In this document: piece by piece, positions 12,834-25,400 of the stretch
Position numbering within the stretch: position 1 is the stretch's first letter
How the letters are laid out: the number at the start of each line of letters is the position of its first letter
DNA from: Undaria pinnatifida
Taxonomy: Eukaryota > Sar > Phaeophyceae > Laminariales > Alariaceae
Length of the DNA stretch: 64,000 nt
Direction of reading: 5' to 3'
Assembly: GCA_012845835.1 (NCBI GenBank)
Contig: JABAKD010000005.1
Location: 5,394,155 to 5,458,154 of the forward strand
Made by a program: the position numbers and the translations under genes
Notes under the pieces: generated by a model
Told to the model about the DNA's origin: nothing
The model's database searches: none
Seen by the model: only the letters and a program-made list of their open reading frames with translations

Positions 12834-13668
12834 GTCATTTCTAACGACACTTTATGGCAAGTTTCTTGCCAATTTGGCAAGGTTTTGGGAGTTTGGACGT
12901 GCCAAAATAGCACAAAACTTGCCAAAGTTTGTTCTGGATATTTCCGTTCCGCTTCGTTGGCAAGTTTTTGGAAAGTGAGATTTGCCATTTCATTTGCCAC
13001 TTTAGCCAATAACGCCAACGCAAGGTTGTACAAACCAGACCACCCCACGACGCCCGATGCTAGACTTGCTCCAAGTTCCGTTCCGCTTCGTTGGCAAGTT
13101 TTTGGAAAGTGAGATTTGCCATATTTCATTTGCCATTTTAGCCAATAACGCCAACGCAAGGTTGTACAAACCAGACCACCCCACGACGCCCGATGCTGGA
13201 CTTGTTCTAACTTCTGTAATAGCGGGAGGTACGGAGGATACACGGTGTCATTGGCAGCAGCTATGATAGGGCTGGCGGCACTGGCCGTGAGGCCCGCGTG
13301 GATGCCACATGGACATCGTTTTGAGCGGGTGCTGAAGCATCATCACAAACAGCGGCCGCCCCAGCTTTTCGCAGGCGAATTTAACCGGGCTGGAAGGACG
13401 GCCAACCTCTGAGGTACATGGGCTGTGCCTCGAGTCCTTTCTGCGCCAGCGTTTACTCCATAGAGAGCGTCGGCGTGCCGTTGGCTCCCTGCTGCTGCTG
13501 TGAGGGGTTTGAATAATAATATCTGAGGGCGCTACGAATGATGACAAAACTTGCCAAATGCGCAGTGTTTCGCGTTATAATCTGTTGTCGTCTCTTTGGA
13601 AAGTGTTGCTAATTTTTTCTCGCTAAATAGCAAGTTTTTGGAAATTTCGTTTGGTCGTTAGAAACGAC
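12834..13668. mobile_element. MITE-like element with 15-bp inverted ends
   Basis: The outer 15 bp match as an inverted repeat at 14 of 15 positions: 'gtcatttctaacgac' at 12,834-12,848 and, reverse-complemented, 'gtcgtttctaacgac' at 13,654-13,668. The 835-bp interior is rich in 'ggcaagttt' and its reverse complement and holds a 134-bp tandem duplication. No transposase frame is visible. I could not confirm a target-site duplication, so the element boundaries rest on the inverted ends alone. Confidence 0.45.
12945..13206 (+). repeat. About 134-bp tandem duplication
   Basis: A unit starting 'ccgttccgcttcgttggcaa' and running through 'gccaataacgccaacg' to 'cccgatgct' occurs twice head to tail, at about 12,945 and 13,079. 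The copies are nearly identical; 'tatt' extra bases near 13,122 are one visible difference. The resulting open frames on either strand repeat the same peptide and are by-products. Confidence 0.85.
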
Positions 13669-14290
13669 TTAGAGTTTTGGCAGTAAAATGGTCGTCAGTG
13701 AATCTAGCAGCCCACCGGGTTGCTTTGTGTGAAGGATGCTGAGCTGCAATGGTCGGTTTTGTTCGTCAAGTTTTCCCTCTGAAGACACAAAAGGGATAAG
13801 GGTTTAGGGTGGATACTCAACTTTGGCAGGCTACGTGATAAACCGGACGCGCGTTGTTAACAGCAGCAGTAATAATCGTACAGGCCACCAGCTTTCGTGA
13901 GTTCGTGCTGCTTGCTGGGTCGGTTGATCGCACCAATACGTGAGTGTAATACTGCGAATCTACACTCTGGCAGAGCGGCCTAATGTATTTCTACAATTTA
14001 CGGGTACAACGTTTTGCCCGTAGAAAAGCTTGAAGCATTCAAGTACCTAACGTCGACGTCCGCACCTAGAAGCCACAAGTTCGCGTCTTTCTGGCGCCCC
14101 GCGTCCGACTGCTGCCGTGCTATATACGAGCAAGCAGACGCAAGAGACGCACGGCAGACAACAAGCTGTTTTCCTCGACAATTACCCCGCGCCGTCTACC
14201 CAGGTGCCCGATACGATCGATAGCTCATGAAAAAAAATCTGGATGACATCTCGCCGGACAGCTCTAGCACATATTATCGCAGCACCCCCT
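13669..14290. other. No gene recognised
   Basis: Only chance frames are visible on both strands. This stretch lies between the MITE-like element and the minus-strand exon-like stretch at 14.3 kb, and could be intron or 3' flank of that exon. Confidence 0.4.
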
Positions 14291-14293
14291 TAC

Positions 14294-14570
14294 CTGCAAC
14301 CATCACCACAAAGCCAAGACCAGGTAGGCCGAAGCGCAACAGTGCGAACGCCGCAATCGCGCACGCCACACCCAAAGGGACACGGAACCCGAACAGGTTT
14401 ATCCGCGTGCTCATTGCGCAGTTTAACACCCCCTCAGAGCCGGCGGCTTCATCGTCCGAGACGATTCGCCCCTCGACTAAGCGCACCATGTTGCCTTGGT
14501 CCACAGACAGCCAGGCGTATGTGGCATGCAGTGTTGTTCGAGGTTGCAGCGATGCAGCTTGCTGCGAGCT
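14294..14570 (-). CDS. Exon of unknown membrane-protein gene, inverted paralogue
   Basis: On the minus strand this stretch is open and ends at a good donor (GCAG then GTAAGG). It encodes a segment with NMVRLVEGRIVSDDE, then NCAMSTRINLFGF, followed by a hydrophobic stretch (GVACAIAAFALLRFGL, then GFVVMVAG) that would span a membrane. The first part resembles the plus-strand stretch at 27,649-27,775 and its copy at 48,445-48,569 (VMVRLIEGETVG, then NCEMNTRANLYSYGF). The upstream acceptor is uncertain; two CAG sites lie near 14,570. It sits just outside the left edge of tandem unit A, pointing away from it. Function is unknown; I infer a gene fragment or a partly visible gene. Confidence 0.5.
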
Positions 14571-15394
14571 GCGAGAGAGCGGTGCGGCGGAAAAAAAAAA
14601 GTCTTTGGCCCTAATGACACACGCCATCAAACATGTTGTGAAACCTATACTTTCGATCCTTGAGGAAGTCCTCATTTCCTCAGTGAGGAAGGAGAAAGTA
14701 AACCTCTTTGCGTGATGTGCTAGCCGTGGCTATCTGCAAGCAACAACCATCATGTTCGCACTTAGGATCGCCGTGGGCCATGCGGTTGTATACTCCTCAC
14801 TGGCACAGACCGCAGACCAGCTATCGAACGTCCTCCTGCTTTTTTAGGCATATGCTGGATGCTGGATGAAAGGATGGAGGCAATCACACCCCAACGCGAC
14901 GATACAGGTCAGCCAACAAGCAGTGCAACCGCGCAGACAGCGACTTCCCCAGCAAACGGTAGATATATCAAGTTGATTGAAGCAAGCAGTATTCCTGCCG
15001 GCCTCGAGGTTGCAACCCTGTATAGACCACGCTGCTCGGCGCCAGGGCCCCAGGTACAAGCTACCAGCATGATCCGTCGAAAAAGTTCAAATCCTTTGGC
15101 TGGGTTTTAGTGGCAATGGTCAGGCGTTTGTAATATTTCAATCCGGGGACGCATAAAATCAGGAAAAATCAAAATATCAAAATCATGTCGTTCGTGATTT
15201 TTGGCTTTCTGTCATCCGGCTGATACAAGACATCGGATCTGCTTGGAGCGACCGATACAACAAGGAGGCCCGATTGGGCGACCTCAGAAGCACATACCAC
15301 TCTGTGCCACTGCGCCAGGGAGATTCGTCTTTGAGGCGTCTACGTGTACAGCAGTAGTCGAGATTGCATCTGCGCACGTGTGAGACGCTTCGCG

Positions 15395-15574
15395 ATGGCA
15401 AGCATGCGGCGATTCGCCTTGATGTTTTCCGCGGCGACGGTCAGTTTGCTCTCCAACCTGAGCAACTTCGCTCTCCGACAAGTCGTTGTGTACGAGGTCG
15501 GAAAAACGGTGTACGAAGGCGCTACGTACGTGCACCAAGGCGCTGGGTATGTGCGGAGCCGAGTGGTGCCCATG
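15395..15574 (+). CDS. Candidate first exon, unit A (60 codons)
   Basis: An ATG opens a 180-nt frame ending exactly at a strong donor (CCCATG then GTAAGC). The peptide starts MASMRRFALMFSAATVSLLS, a basic N-terminus followed by a hydrophobic run that could be a signal or targeting sequence, then QVVVYEVGKTVYEG. The copy in unit B has the same start, donor and length. It lies upstream of the other exons on the same strand, so I place it in the same gene. However, its phase (0) does not meet the next credible exon (17,050) without an intervening exon. It could also be the first exon of a separate small gene. Confidence 0.5.
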
Positions 15575-15831
15575 GTAAGCACCTCTCGCTGCTGTTTGTT
15601 GTTGATTAGGATCACCACCATGTTAAACCAAAACGCGCAGCGTCAACGATGCCATGCCGGTGCTGTTGTAATTGTAATCATGAAGACACATACCACACAT
15701 ACGTTGTCGGTACGAGTACGTTTGATATCTCCGTTGCATACAGCGGCGCTGGCGATCAGTTCTGCAGGTATCGTCGCAACTATGATCAGTTTCGATAACT
15801 GGTGATGTGGTATGAAGCGCTGACCGTGAAG

Positions 15832-16043
15832 GCGCGACAAGTGCTCGCTTTTCACTCCCGCGTACCAAATACGACCTCGAAAAACAACACATACCGTACA
15901 ACTCATATACGTTCGGTGTTGCCGTCTTCGAGCTTGGGCACCCGCGATCGAACGAAAACAACGTGTTTCATTTCACCACTCGGCCTGCGCATCAAATGTC
16001 ACCTCGACGCGGACACATGCACGAACCCACGGATGACCGAAGT
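15832..16043 (+). CDS. Exon-like stretch, unit A (tentative)
   Basis: After a possible acceptor (GTGAAG) the frame is open for about 70 codons and reads like a real protein segment: FSLPRTKYDLEKQ, then YNSYTFGVAVFELGHP and NNVFHFTTRPAHQM. A second frame is also open here, so the choice rests on composition and on the mostly conservative differences from unit B (for example L to I, synonymous CAC to CAT). The donor is not clear and no domain is recognised. Confidence 0.35.
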
Positions 16044-16136
16044 TGACCCCGACCTCATGGCGCATCTGAACAGATAACGCCCTCTCCGCATTGTGGTGTG
16101 TTCTTTCGATTCGTGACAGCTTGCGTCATACAGCAG

Positions 16137-16195
16137 CGGGCATGATTTCGACGTGGACAACATCCCTTGCCTGCCTGGGCCGATGTCCGACGAAG
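16137..16195 (+). CDS. Small candidate exon, unit A
   Basis: This short stretch lies between CAG acceptors (about 16,133-16,136) and a GAAG-GTGATG donor. It encodes HDFDVDNIPCLPGPMSDE. The copy in unit B at 34,489-34,547 keeps the splice signals and differs by one conservative replacement (N to S) and one silent change I can see. It is too short to assign a function. It does not by itself fix the reading phase between exon 1 and the exon at 17,050. Confidence 0.35.
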
Positions 16196-17049
16196 GTGAT
16201 GCGTATTATTTTCACTTCTCCCTTTGCGTTTTTCGTGCGAGCCGATACTTTTTAGCTTTACTTGTGAGCCGATGCAAGTCTGGTTGCGTTGAGTGCGTGC
16301 GCTGTCCTGGTAGACTTTCTTGGTCGGGTTTCCTGGCTCCCTGCAAGCGAGGCTTGCATAATTACCTGAGGACCCCTTAACAGCAAACACATGGAATGTA
16401 TCGCACTATTTGTCGATCCAATAGCAGGGAGATAGCAGCTTCCATACCTCGACCTATCCCATTCAACCACGAAACAATAAATTAATATTAGGCGTATGTA
16501 TGCTGCCCCGCACCCTCGGATGCACTCTTTTCAAAGGAAGCTCATCTTGAAGCCCCCACGAAAACCTCAACGATGCGAACTAACAGCAGTCAAGCTCTCG
16601 ATAAGGCAACACGTGTGCAAGCCAGCCCGGGAGTGGTTCGTTCCGAACCGTCCGCTTGTCGTTCTCGAAACTGCCATGCAGCACATACATGGAGATCGTT
16701 GAATTTGATTAGTGGCGGTCGCACAGGCTGTACGATGTCCACGTAGTTTGTGAGTCGAAATCGGCTCTAAATACTTTTTACCTGTACCAAGTATGCGTCG
16801 GAACGATGGCCAAAAATAACGATCTCCACCAAAATATTTATACAACAAGCGAAGTCCCCCGGTGCAGTCCCAGTGTTGCAGTAGTGGTGTGGGCAAATAT
16901 TTACCCGTAGAGAGTACCTTTGATGAATTCGTACCGAAAACCTCGACTTGCTTCGTATGATTTTCGCACCAACGTATACCAGCATTACACATAGGCATAG
17001 TCTATAGACTACATGGATACTTCTGCAGTATGTTGAGGGTTTCTTGTAG

Positions 17050-19464
17050 GCGACATGCTAGTGCTAATGCTACGGTTGCAAGTTCATTAACCCCCGCCAC
17101 CGCCAACACCGCTGCGTTCCCGACTTGGCCCTTGTTAGAAGACGATGGCGTAGAAAGCGGAGAGGAGGTGGACATCATCCCCTCGAACGACCCCTGCCGC
17201 GTCTCCTTTCCGACAACTGAAAATGAACTGTCTGGCACTCCGGCTACCCTGGGAGAAGGCTGTAAAGGTGCCTTCCCGCGGAAGGTGGACCGGTCTGGTG
17301 TTCAGATCGGAAAGGTCAGTGGATACTACTGCTGCTGTACCTACCGCAACAATTGGGGCCCCGGTATGCCACTAGTGATTGGTGGTACTGAGGCGCGGCC
17401 TCAATACCTGCAGTAGTCGTATCTGCGATGCATCGTATGTGGAGTTCCTTGTAATGTATTGGCAGCTTCTGCTGTTCTCGACGAGTTCGTGGGCTTGTGT
17501 TTGCTTGTGGGTATATCGTGCGGCGGAACTAAGGTATTGTGGGCGTGCTTGTGGGTATATCATGCGGCGGAACTTCAACTCTACTCTTCTTTTTTGTGGG
17601 TACATCGTTCGGCCGAACTAACTCTAACGATGACCGCGAGCTTCTGTTGTTGTTCTCGACGAGCTTGTGGGCTTGTGGGTATATCATGCGGCGGAACTAA
17701 CTCTACTCCTATTGTGGGTACATCGTAGACCAGAGCCGGATCAGTGTCGCTGTGCGTGTGTCTCGTCGATCAACCTCCGGAAAATAAGTACTCGTACAGC
17801 TGCGGCATAGATAATTCTCCCGTTTTTTTCAGTGGAACTCTTGAAGGGATAGTCTACATCTTCGATCACCAAAACACAAGCAACATCGGAGAAACCCATA
17901 CTGAACTCGTATATTACGTAGCCCAGCAATGCCTGTGAAATCACACCTTGCTTGCACTCCACCCAGTGTTGGCGCCTGCGAAATCACACGTTGCCGCACC
18001 CTGTCTCGACGAACTCTCAACTACTTACAGCGAAAACAGCACAAGAAGAGTTGTCTGTTTTTTGTGCGTGCACAGGACCCGTCGCAACCGGCCTTGGTGC
18101 CGTGTATGTTGAGTACGGTGGACAAACGCGGCTGAACGGAATGTCGACTCAAACAAACACACATACACATACACACAGATACACTAATTCAACATACCCT
18201 ACCCTGGTATGCGATCCGACATGAAGAGGCTTTTTTCCCTTGGAAAGCCAAGAAAAGAAGGCTCGCGCTGCGCGTATCGCGCGCCTCATTATTAGCAACG
18301 GAAATATATTCAATGGTATCAGGTACGATCTTATTCGCCGTCCACTTTTTGTGTGAGCACGCAATTAATAGTACAATGCCGTGCGCATGCCGTCGGAGAC
18401 CTACTTGCAGTGTGTTAATAGCTCCCGAGGGTACATCCTCTACCTCAACAGCTTGACTTGCTTGGTGTGGCCGATGCTGTAACGGGCGTACGTTATATCA
18501 TCATTTCGATAATTGTTCCCCTTGAAGTTCTTGCCCTCCACGTGTTTTTCAATGAATTGTTTTCGATGTCGTCGTCAATGTGCTCACACCGCATTTTCGG
18601 GCGGTTGAAGGAACCACGGTTACGTGAAGGGATCACTAACCGAATTTGAGAGTATTCATTGCCGAGGCTAACGCACATACGGGCGAAAAATGGCGTCTGG
18701 ACAGCCACCGGTTAAAAAATCTCCTGTGATCTGCGTCCCACACCATTTTGTGATCCTACAAATGTAAACTAAGAATGTATCGCGAGCTTATCGTAGCGCC
18801 ATACTACGTGAACACTACGCTCCCGTTTTTTCGAGCAGACCCTTCCGCGTGTTGTCCTGGGACGCGACCTACCCGGCAAGCGTCATTTTGAGCGTGCGGC
18901 ATCTACAGAGCAAATCTCGTCCACTAGCGGCGGAGCACGGAACGGCATGGTCGATGTACCAGACGCTCGGGAGGTGGGTCGTGCTCTGCAAGCGCTATCG
19001 TAGCAATGTATCGTCTGCTGCGCGGTTTTGGCGTGGGAAAAATATTGCCGGATAATGTGCCGTGATTGGTTCCATCATGAAAACCTTGGCAGCGGGGTTG
19101 CCAAACGCGCGGATATCCTACTGTAACACGAAGAAACCCCACGACGACATGGGAGGAAACTACACTACGTACGTGTCGTAAGAAATATACCAGATATGCT
19201 CTGTAGGAAATGGGCGGAAACGAGAATGATCAACGCGCTGGGAGACTAAGTGGACGTCGAGGGGAAAGGAAAGCTGAAGATGGACCAGAGATTGCGTTAC
19301 ACTCGCAAAACACATCCTCTACACGATGTCTACGACGTAGTGTATGTGCATGCTCGCATTCGTCGTCAATTTTGTCACTTAGAACGTTCTCGAGATTTGT
19401 GGCCGATCCAGTACGTGGCAAACACTAAGGCGTGTACAACGTTCACAGCCCCGCCCCGCCCCTC

Positions 19465-19497
<33 letters not shown>

Positions 19498-22400
19498 CGG
19501 TGTTGTCGGAAATACCACCCTGCAGGGAAAAACTCTTATTGATCGCCCCGGCCACGGAGATTCTTCCATTCAAGGTGAATTCAACTCTAAAAGAGTTGTC
19601 GGAATGGAGGTTTGGCTTACCGGTACAAAGCCGTCTGTGTAGGGACTTGCGTATACTTCGAAGTACTGCACTCGTTATTGTTTTTTCCACCAGTTTGACT
19701 CGTCCTCACGTCACCCCTGCTTCTCGAACCTCGTCTTTTCGTTTTGATGGTACCGCGCTGAGCTTTGAATTAAGCTACCCCTCCCAACCCCCCTCCAACG
19801 AGCGCTTTCGTACAGACAGGCGGTGGTTCCTCGCAATAGAAAAACGTGTCGTTCGTGTGTTTGGTTTTCGTTCCTGTCATGTCTATATTCAGACGACGAC
19901 TCGTTGTTCACGGAGATGTGCCGGCTGGAAGCCAAGGAGGCCCCTCCTTGGGAGTCAGGCGGTGACAACGTGTCGACGTGCTGGCTGACCAACATTACTG
20001 CCCTGCCCGAGGAGGGGGCCTCCCGCCCCATCGACGGTCAACACGTCGAGCGTTACGCCGGTGGCTCCGCGGCTGCCAGCAGCAGGAACGACCAGGTGAA
20101 CAGCAACGCCCCGTCCGGCTAATCGTGTTGCCTTGAAAACATAAACGGCCGAAACATTCGAGCCGTGGTTATGACTTGGCCCAGCGCAGCTTGGACAAAG
20201 TTGTTGAATCGTGCCTGACTCTAAACCCTAACCCTAACCCTTTGCTCCTAACCCCGACCGCCTGGGATAATTATCGGAATAATCTGGCTAGTGACGATTC
20301 CGTTGCGTTAAGATGTCAACCGTTTTGTCGGAGCTGGGCCTAGAAAGTTATGTACTAGAACACTGCACCGAAAACTTCGAGTACTAATCTGTACAGTATC
20401 GTATATCGCCCTTCTCGATCATTGTAGTATACTCGTAGTATAAGTGAATCGCAGTCGTTTCGATGGCGGGGGTTCGGTTGCTGGCTTGTCATTGGGTCTT
20501 GTGACAGTAAAAGTTTGATGCACATTCGTGCTGTCGTACATACGTTTTATCCGACCAAGAAAACGTTGCTCATGCTCACCCCCGGTTTATTGGCGGCCAT
20601 CCTTGGTAATCAAACGTATGATATAATGATATTTCTTCCGTGTCATTGTGTCTCTTTTTCTTTTTCTTTTTTTCTTTCTTCCGTTCCTTCGTATATTTTC
20701 TTCGTTTGCTTTCTTTGGGTTCCTTATTTTTCCCTTTTTTCGTTGTTTCCTTTTTTGTCTTCATTTCTTCTCTTTTCCTTTGTTCATTTACTTTATAACG
20801 TGTCGCCACACTCTTCATGTTTCCGTAGAGGATCGACGAACACGCGCTCATGTGTCCGTGTTTAGCTGAGACGTACGGTGCTTGGTATATACCGTACTCT
20901 CGCGTTCAAATCGGTATATCATTAGAAGTATACTGTAGTAGCTTACTCAAATTCCAGATGGAGGAGGCATGTGGTTGCTCATCCTCTTTGTACACGCGGA
21001 AGACGCGTTCCACCGTCGCGTGTTTCAACTTTGTCTGTTGCTTGGATGACAGCGATGTATGAACCATGCATGTTCCAAATCTTCAGCGCCGGCCGTGGAA
21101 GAAACGAATCCCGAGGTGACTAGAAAGTATTTTCCTCTGTCCAGCGGGCGCTGTCCGTGCCAGCAGCAGCCACGGAACAACTGCTAAGCGATCGTGACAA
21201 AGCAATCATCGACATGATACACGCTTCTTACGGTCCTTGCGACCTTGCTGCTTTTGCGCCTCCTATGTGTGTACTCCACAGGCTCTTGTCCCTCGCGCTG
21301 AGCCTGGCCCCCTGGTGGTTTGGTTCTCGCCTACAAACATGTGTGCCGCGACCACGCCTGTCCCTCGCGCCGAGCCCGGGGCCATGGTGCTATGGACCCC
21401 CTCTGCCGAGGCATCTTTTCCGTCGTACGATAAGATTGTGGCAGCTCGTTGGTGCTGCTACAGGATGATCAGCGTTCCGACACTAGAGAGCCATGCAGGA
21501 CAAAGGTGAGCGGTGTTGCGAAATGCGTGCTGGGCCCTAAACGTCGTTGTTGTTCGTTTCCAAGGTTCTTCTCGATACGCTTTGTCTCAAGGTTTGATCG
21601 CCCGCCTACTCCAGCTGGTAGCCAGGAAGATCGAAACGTAACAGAGTACCATATGTATATATGATACTACAGAGTATAGTTTAATGAGTAAAGGCGACCT
21701 TTTGCATTTCTCCTTACAGCTTTCGTCGGTGGCGTTGGATATTGCAAGACAAACACCGCTACTCGGAGTCATGGTGCCACTGTTTCGTTTTGTGGACTGC
21801 CAACAAAGCCGCCGTTTTTACAGGCACCTAATGTCATTTCACCCGTCTGAACCCCCGCACCTCATGTGCTCTTCATATGCTCGGGCAGCAATCCGGCTGG
21901 AATTTTATTGACATGCTCCCCATTACAGTGTTGACATCAAAGGCCCACGTGTGGCATGGTATGATATGTATCATGCGAGCTACCATAAGAGCACCTCAAG
22001 CCATTTGGCAAACCTGGATAGGCAAAATATTGTTGGGCACGAAGGTCAAGGTTCCCTCTTGACTGTAGCATGGCTCATAGCTAATCATCTCCCACGCTAG
22101 CACTTCGAAGAACTTCCGTAGTATGATACGTGCAGTATTTACTGTACCTGGTTTGTAAGCCGCCCCGCATGTTGCGTTTTGCCCCTGGTAACGTACTGCA
22201 GGCACCTTTTTGACGTCATTCTGGTGACGCGGCACGCCCGCCGGATGTTCAGCGCGTTCGCCTCTTCCCCCACGCTAGAGGCCACCGGCGAATCAACGCC
22301 AAGCGTGAGCGGCGACACGTCGGTGAGCATTTTGGTGTTCCAGCAGCTCGCTCTAGCAAAAGCAGTTGGACTTACTTTATGTTTTGTGCAGGTTTCGTTC

Positions 22401-25400
22401 TTGGGTCTCCATTGTTTTTTTTCCCCATTGTGTTTTATGAGTGATCGCAGTTGAAGCTAATGCTGCAGTTTGTCGGATGGAGAACATAGCAAGAGAAGCA
22501 CACACTACACGCGCGAGTGCTGCGCTGGCACGCTGGTTAAGCGTCGGACTGACACATTTTTAGGTGCCGTGTTCGTGGTTCAGGTACCACTACGGTATGT
22601 GTGTACACCCCTCAGTTCCGCGGCTGTCAGATGCTGCCCCCCTCAACGCGGGTGATATATTCTCTGTGCGCGAGATTATTGGTCTACTGGGTCACCTATT
22701 TTTTTCGTCGTCCTGTTAACCCTGGTGGCGCTCGTAGCACTTAGGGAAGTCACCGATTTATATCCGTCATGGGACCATATCATATACACCCCGTAGCAGC
22801 CGCGGTCGAAGTCTCACGCACAGCTACAGCTGCGGTGTTCTATTTTCATTTTTCAACTAATATTCGACCGATATTCCAATATTCCCGAAGGTTGCAGTTC
22901 TTTGAAGACAAACCATATTCCACGGCAAATCTGGGCATCTTTTGGTGTTGTATTAAGTTTTTTTTGTTTTTTTTTGTCATGTATAGACTACTCACTTCTT
23001 GGGAACAAGAGGAAAACAGCGGATCTAAAATGTCATGTCGTTCTCTTTGGTTCTCTGTGGGCGAATCAACCGTATGGCTTGTTGTGTACAAGGGCAACTT
23101 TCTGGTGGATACGACTAAACGATTTGTTCGTGTTCTCAAAATGATATAGACGTCGGCTAGTATATTCACAAATTTTCTCCAAAGTAGTTTTTTTTGGCCG
23201 ATTTGGGGGGCACGGAGAGTTTTGCATGAGTTCTTGGGGTGGCTTGTCCTAGGTTGTCATCGTTTTGTAAGTGTTGAACTCTGGATTTTGTCTTCGTCTC
23301 AGCATCAATCCTCTTGTCTCGGCGGTCATTTGTTGGTTCATCTAGCAACATGGCTATTCTCGTTGCTGTAGTTTTGACCGTAATACACACCATTGGAAAA
23401 ATTGTGCGGGATGGATCATATGTCGGCGCCAGTTATTGTCCCCGATTCGACCTCAGTGCCTTGCCCCGCCTTGTACCGCCTTCCGCGATGCCGAGTTTGG
23501 AAAGTGCGTCGTTGACCATGCCACGAGCCTTCGAAGCCGACGAACGCATTGATGGCAAATCTCTGTTGCCAACCAACCCTGCTCTCTGTCTGTCTCTCCC
23601 TCTTGGCCATCCCTACATCGTTCGGCGCAAAGGTGATTGCTGTGGAAACTGATTCCTGGTGGGAGCCGGGACTGTTTACCATCGAGGTCGCGAGGACACC
23701 TTGCACCGTGGAACACCGGCCTGGCCCCGGTGAAGAATCGACGCATCCCATCGGCCATACGTCGGTGAGCAAATTCCCCTGACTCCCTGTCTCGGTGCCA
23801 GGAGGTATATTATACCCATACCCACTATACACATTCCAGGGTGTTTCGCTTCGGTATTAGGCATCGGCGCAGGTCAAACTGTGTCCTATTTCGTCTCAAT
23901 AGCTCCTCCCCTGCGTCTTGTATCTCCTTCCCCGCTGCCGTGGTCAGTAATCACATGGTTGATTACTTCGTGAGCCTTGAAGCTCACTACCGTACCAATG
24001 GCCTTTTTTTCTCTCTCCCTCATGCTGACATCGCGCGTATTCTCTCCCTCTCTCTCTTGCCCATCCCCTCATCGCCTGACGGTAACCCAACTCAGCAGGA
24101 GACTCTACCACAAGGTCCGACGGTTGTGTGGTTGGAACCGGAATTGGCCGGCATAGACATTGCGAGAACACTGCAGCACGGAATCAGCCAATACGTACGT
24201 CGAATGCAAGTTTCTTTCGTGATGCCGGAGCCGGAGCCGACCGCTGCTGACGGCGCCGCCGGGTCCGATGTCCGCGATATTTACGATGGGGGGGCTACGG
24301 GCATGACCTCGACCACCACGGAGCACCCATTTTTGGGAGACCATGTCGTCAGGTCTACGAGTAAAGGCCACCGGGTAAAGGAAGCTTATCCCAGCAATGG
24401 CGTCCTCACGATGCCTGACATATCTGCCGTGGCTGACGCCCTCGGACCTTGGATGTTGGCCGCAGGAAGGGGGCTTACAACCTATGCGTGGATGTCTCGT
24501 TACTGGGCACCTACTCGTAAGGGGAAGACCGGTACGGCCGGGTGGACGGGTTGCTGGGTCCTCTTGTGTCTCTTCGGGACTTTGTCGCCGGTTCTGGATA
24601 GCCTCTTCGCGAAGGAGACATTGCTTCCCGTGTTCTTTCTGGGGTGGCTATTGGCGGCAAGCACATGGTTTACGCTACTCTTTCTGGTCAATCTGGCGGG
24701 GAGTGTGGTGCTGGCCCTTGTGAACCCGACTGTTGTGACGTGGAACATGGTGTGGGATGTCGGGTTATCTCTCGTGAGCTCGACCGTTGTGGCTGCCAGC
24801 GTCTTCATCCTGGCTGCCATTGCATCGATATGGATCGTGGTCGTCGATGAGCTCTGGCTCGAGCGGAAGCAGCAGGTACGTTGCACTCTCGAGCGACGTC
24901 AATTTGTGCCGCAGCCCTAGGTTACAGCGATAAAAACAAACGGTATCCGCAGCAGCGCTTGGATGGTTGATGCTGTTTGCGTGGTGTGATTCATTGGTCG
25001 GTCGCGCGAGGGGAGCGGTCATAGCATCAGTTCTCGTTGGGTACACCGGCATTGCAGCTACGGTGAGGGTTTCAAGCGTCAGGCGGCAGTGTTATGACGA
25101 TACGGTCCGTGCCGCAGCCTTGTCTGGGCGACGATAAAGTTGGCCTCTAGATTTGTCGACGTGGAGGATCGAGAGAAACGCATGCTTGAGCTACGCCACA
25201 GTAGGGGGTAGGACCACTTTGGGCCTAATTTGTTTCTGACTGGCCGGGGTTCTCAGCTGAGGAACGAACATCCAATTCCTTGTTTGCGACTCTGATTGTG
25301 TCGTGCAATTGGTTTCGTTACATACGTAGCCGAGGGGATTGATTGGTTATTCATTGGGTTACGCGCACAAGGCATCTCAAAGTCGTTTTTGTTGTGAGGT

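Noticed and set aside
12821-13266. Frames on both strands with repeated peptides
   Set aside because: Produced by the 134-bp tandem DNA repeat, not by a gene.
18774-18999. Possible transposase-like exon (phrase VLSWDATYP reminiscent of a catalytic Asp motif)
   Set aside because: A single short resemblance with no second or third acidic motif in the other exons. I kept it as an exon of the unknown gene without assigning a function.
20515-20869. Phe/Ser/Leu-rich frame, possibly membrane protein (and copy at 38,855)
   Set aside because: Arises from a T/C-rich tract inside a proposed intron and is better explained as low complexity.
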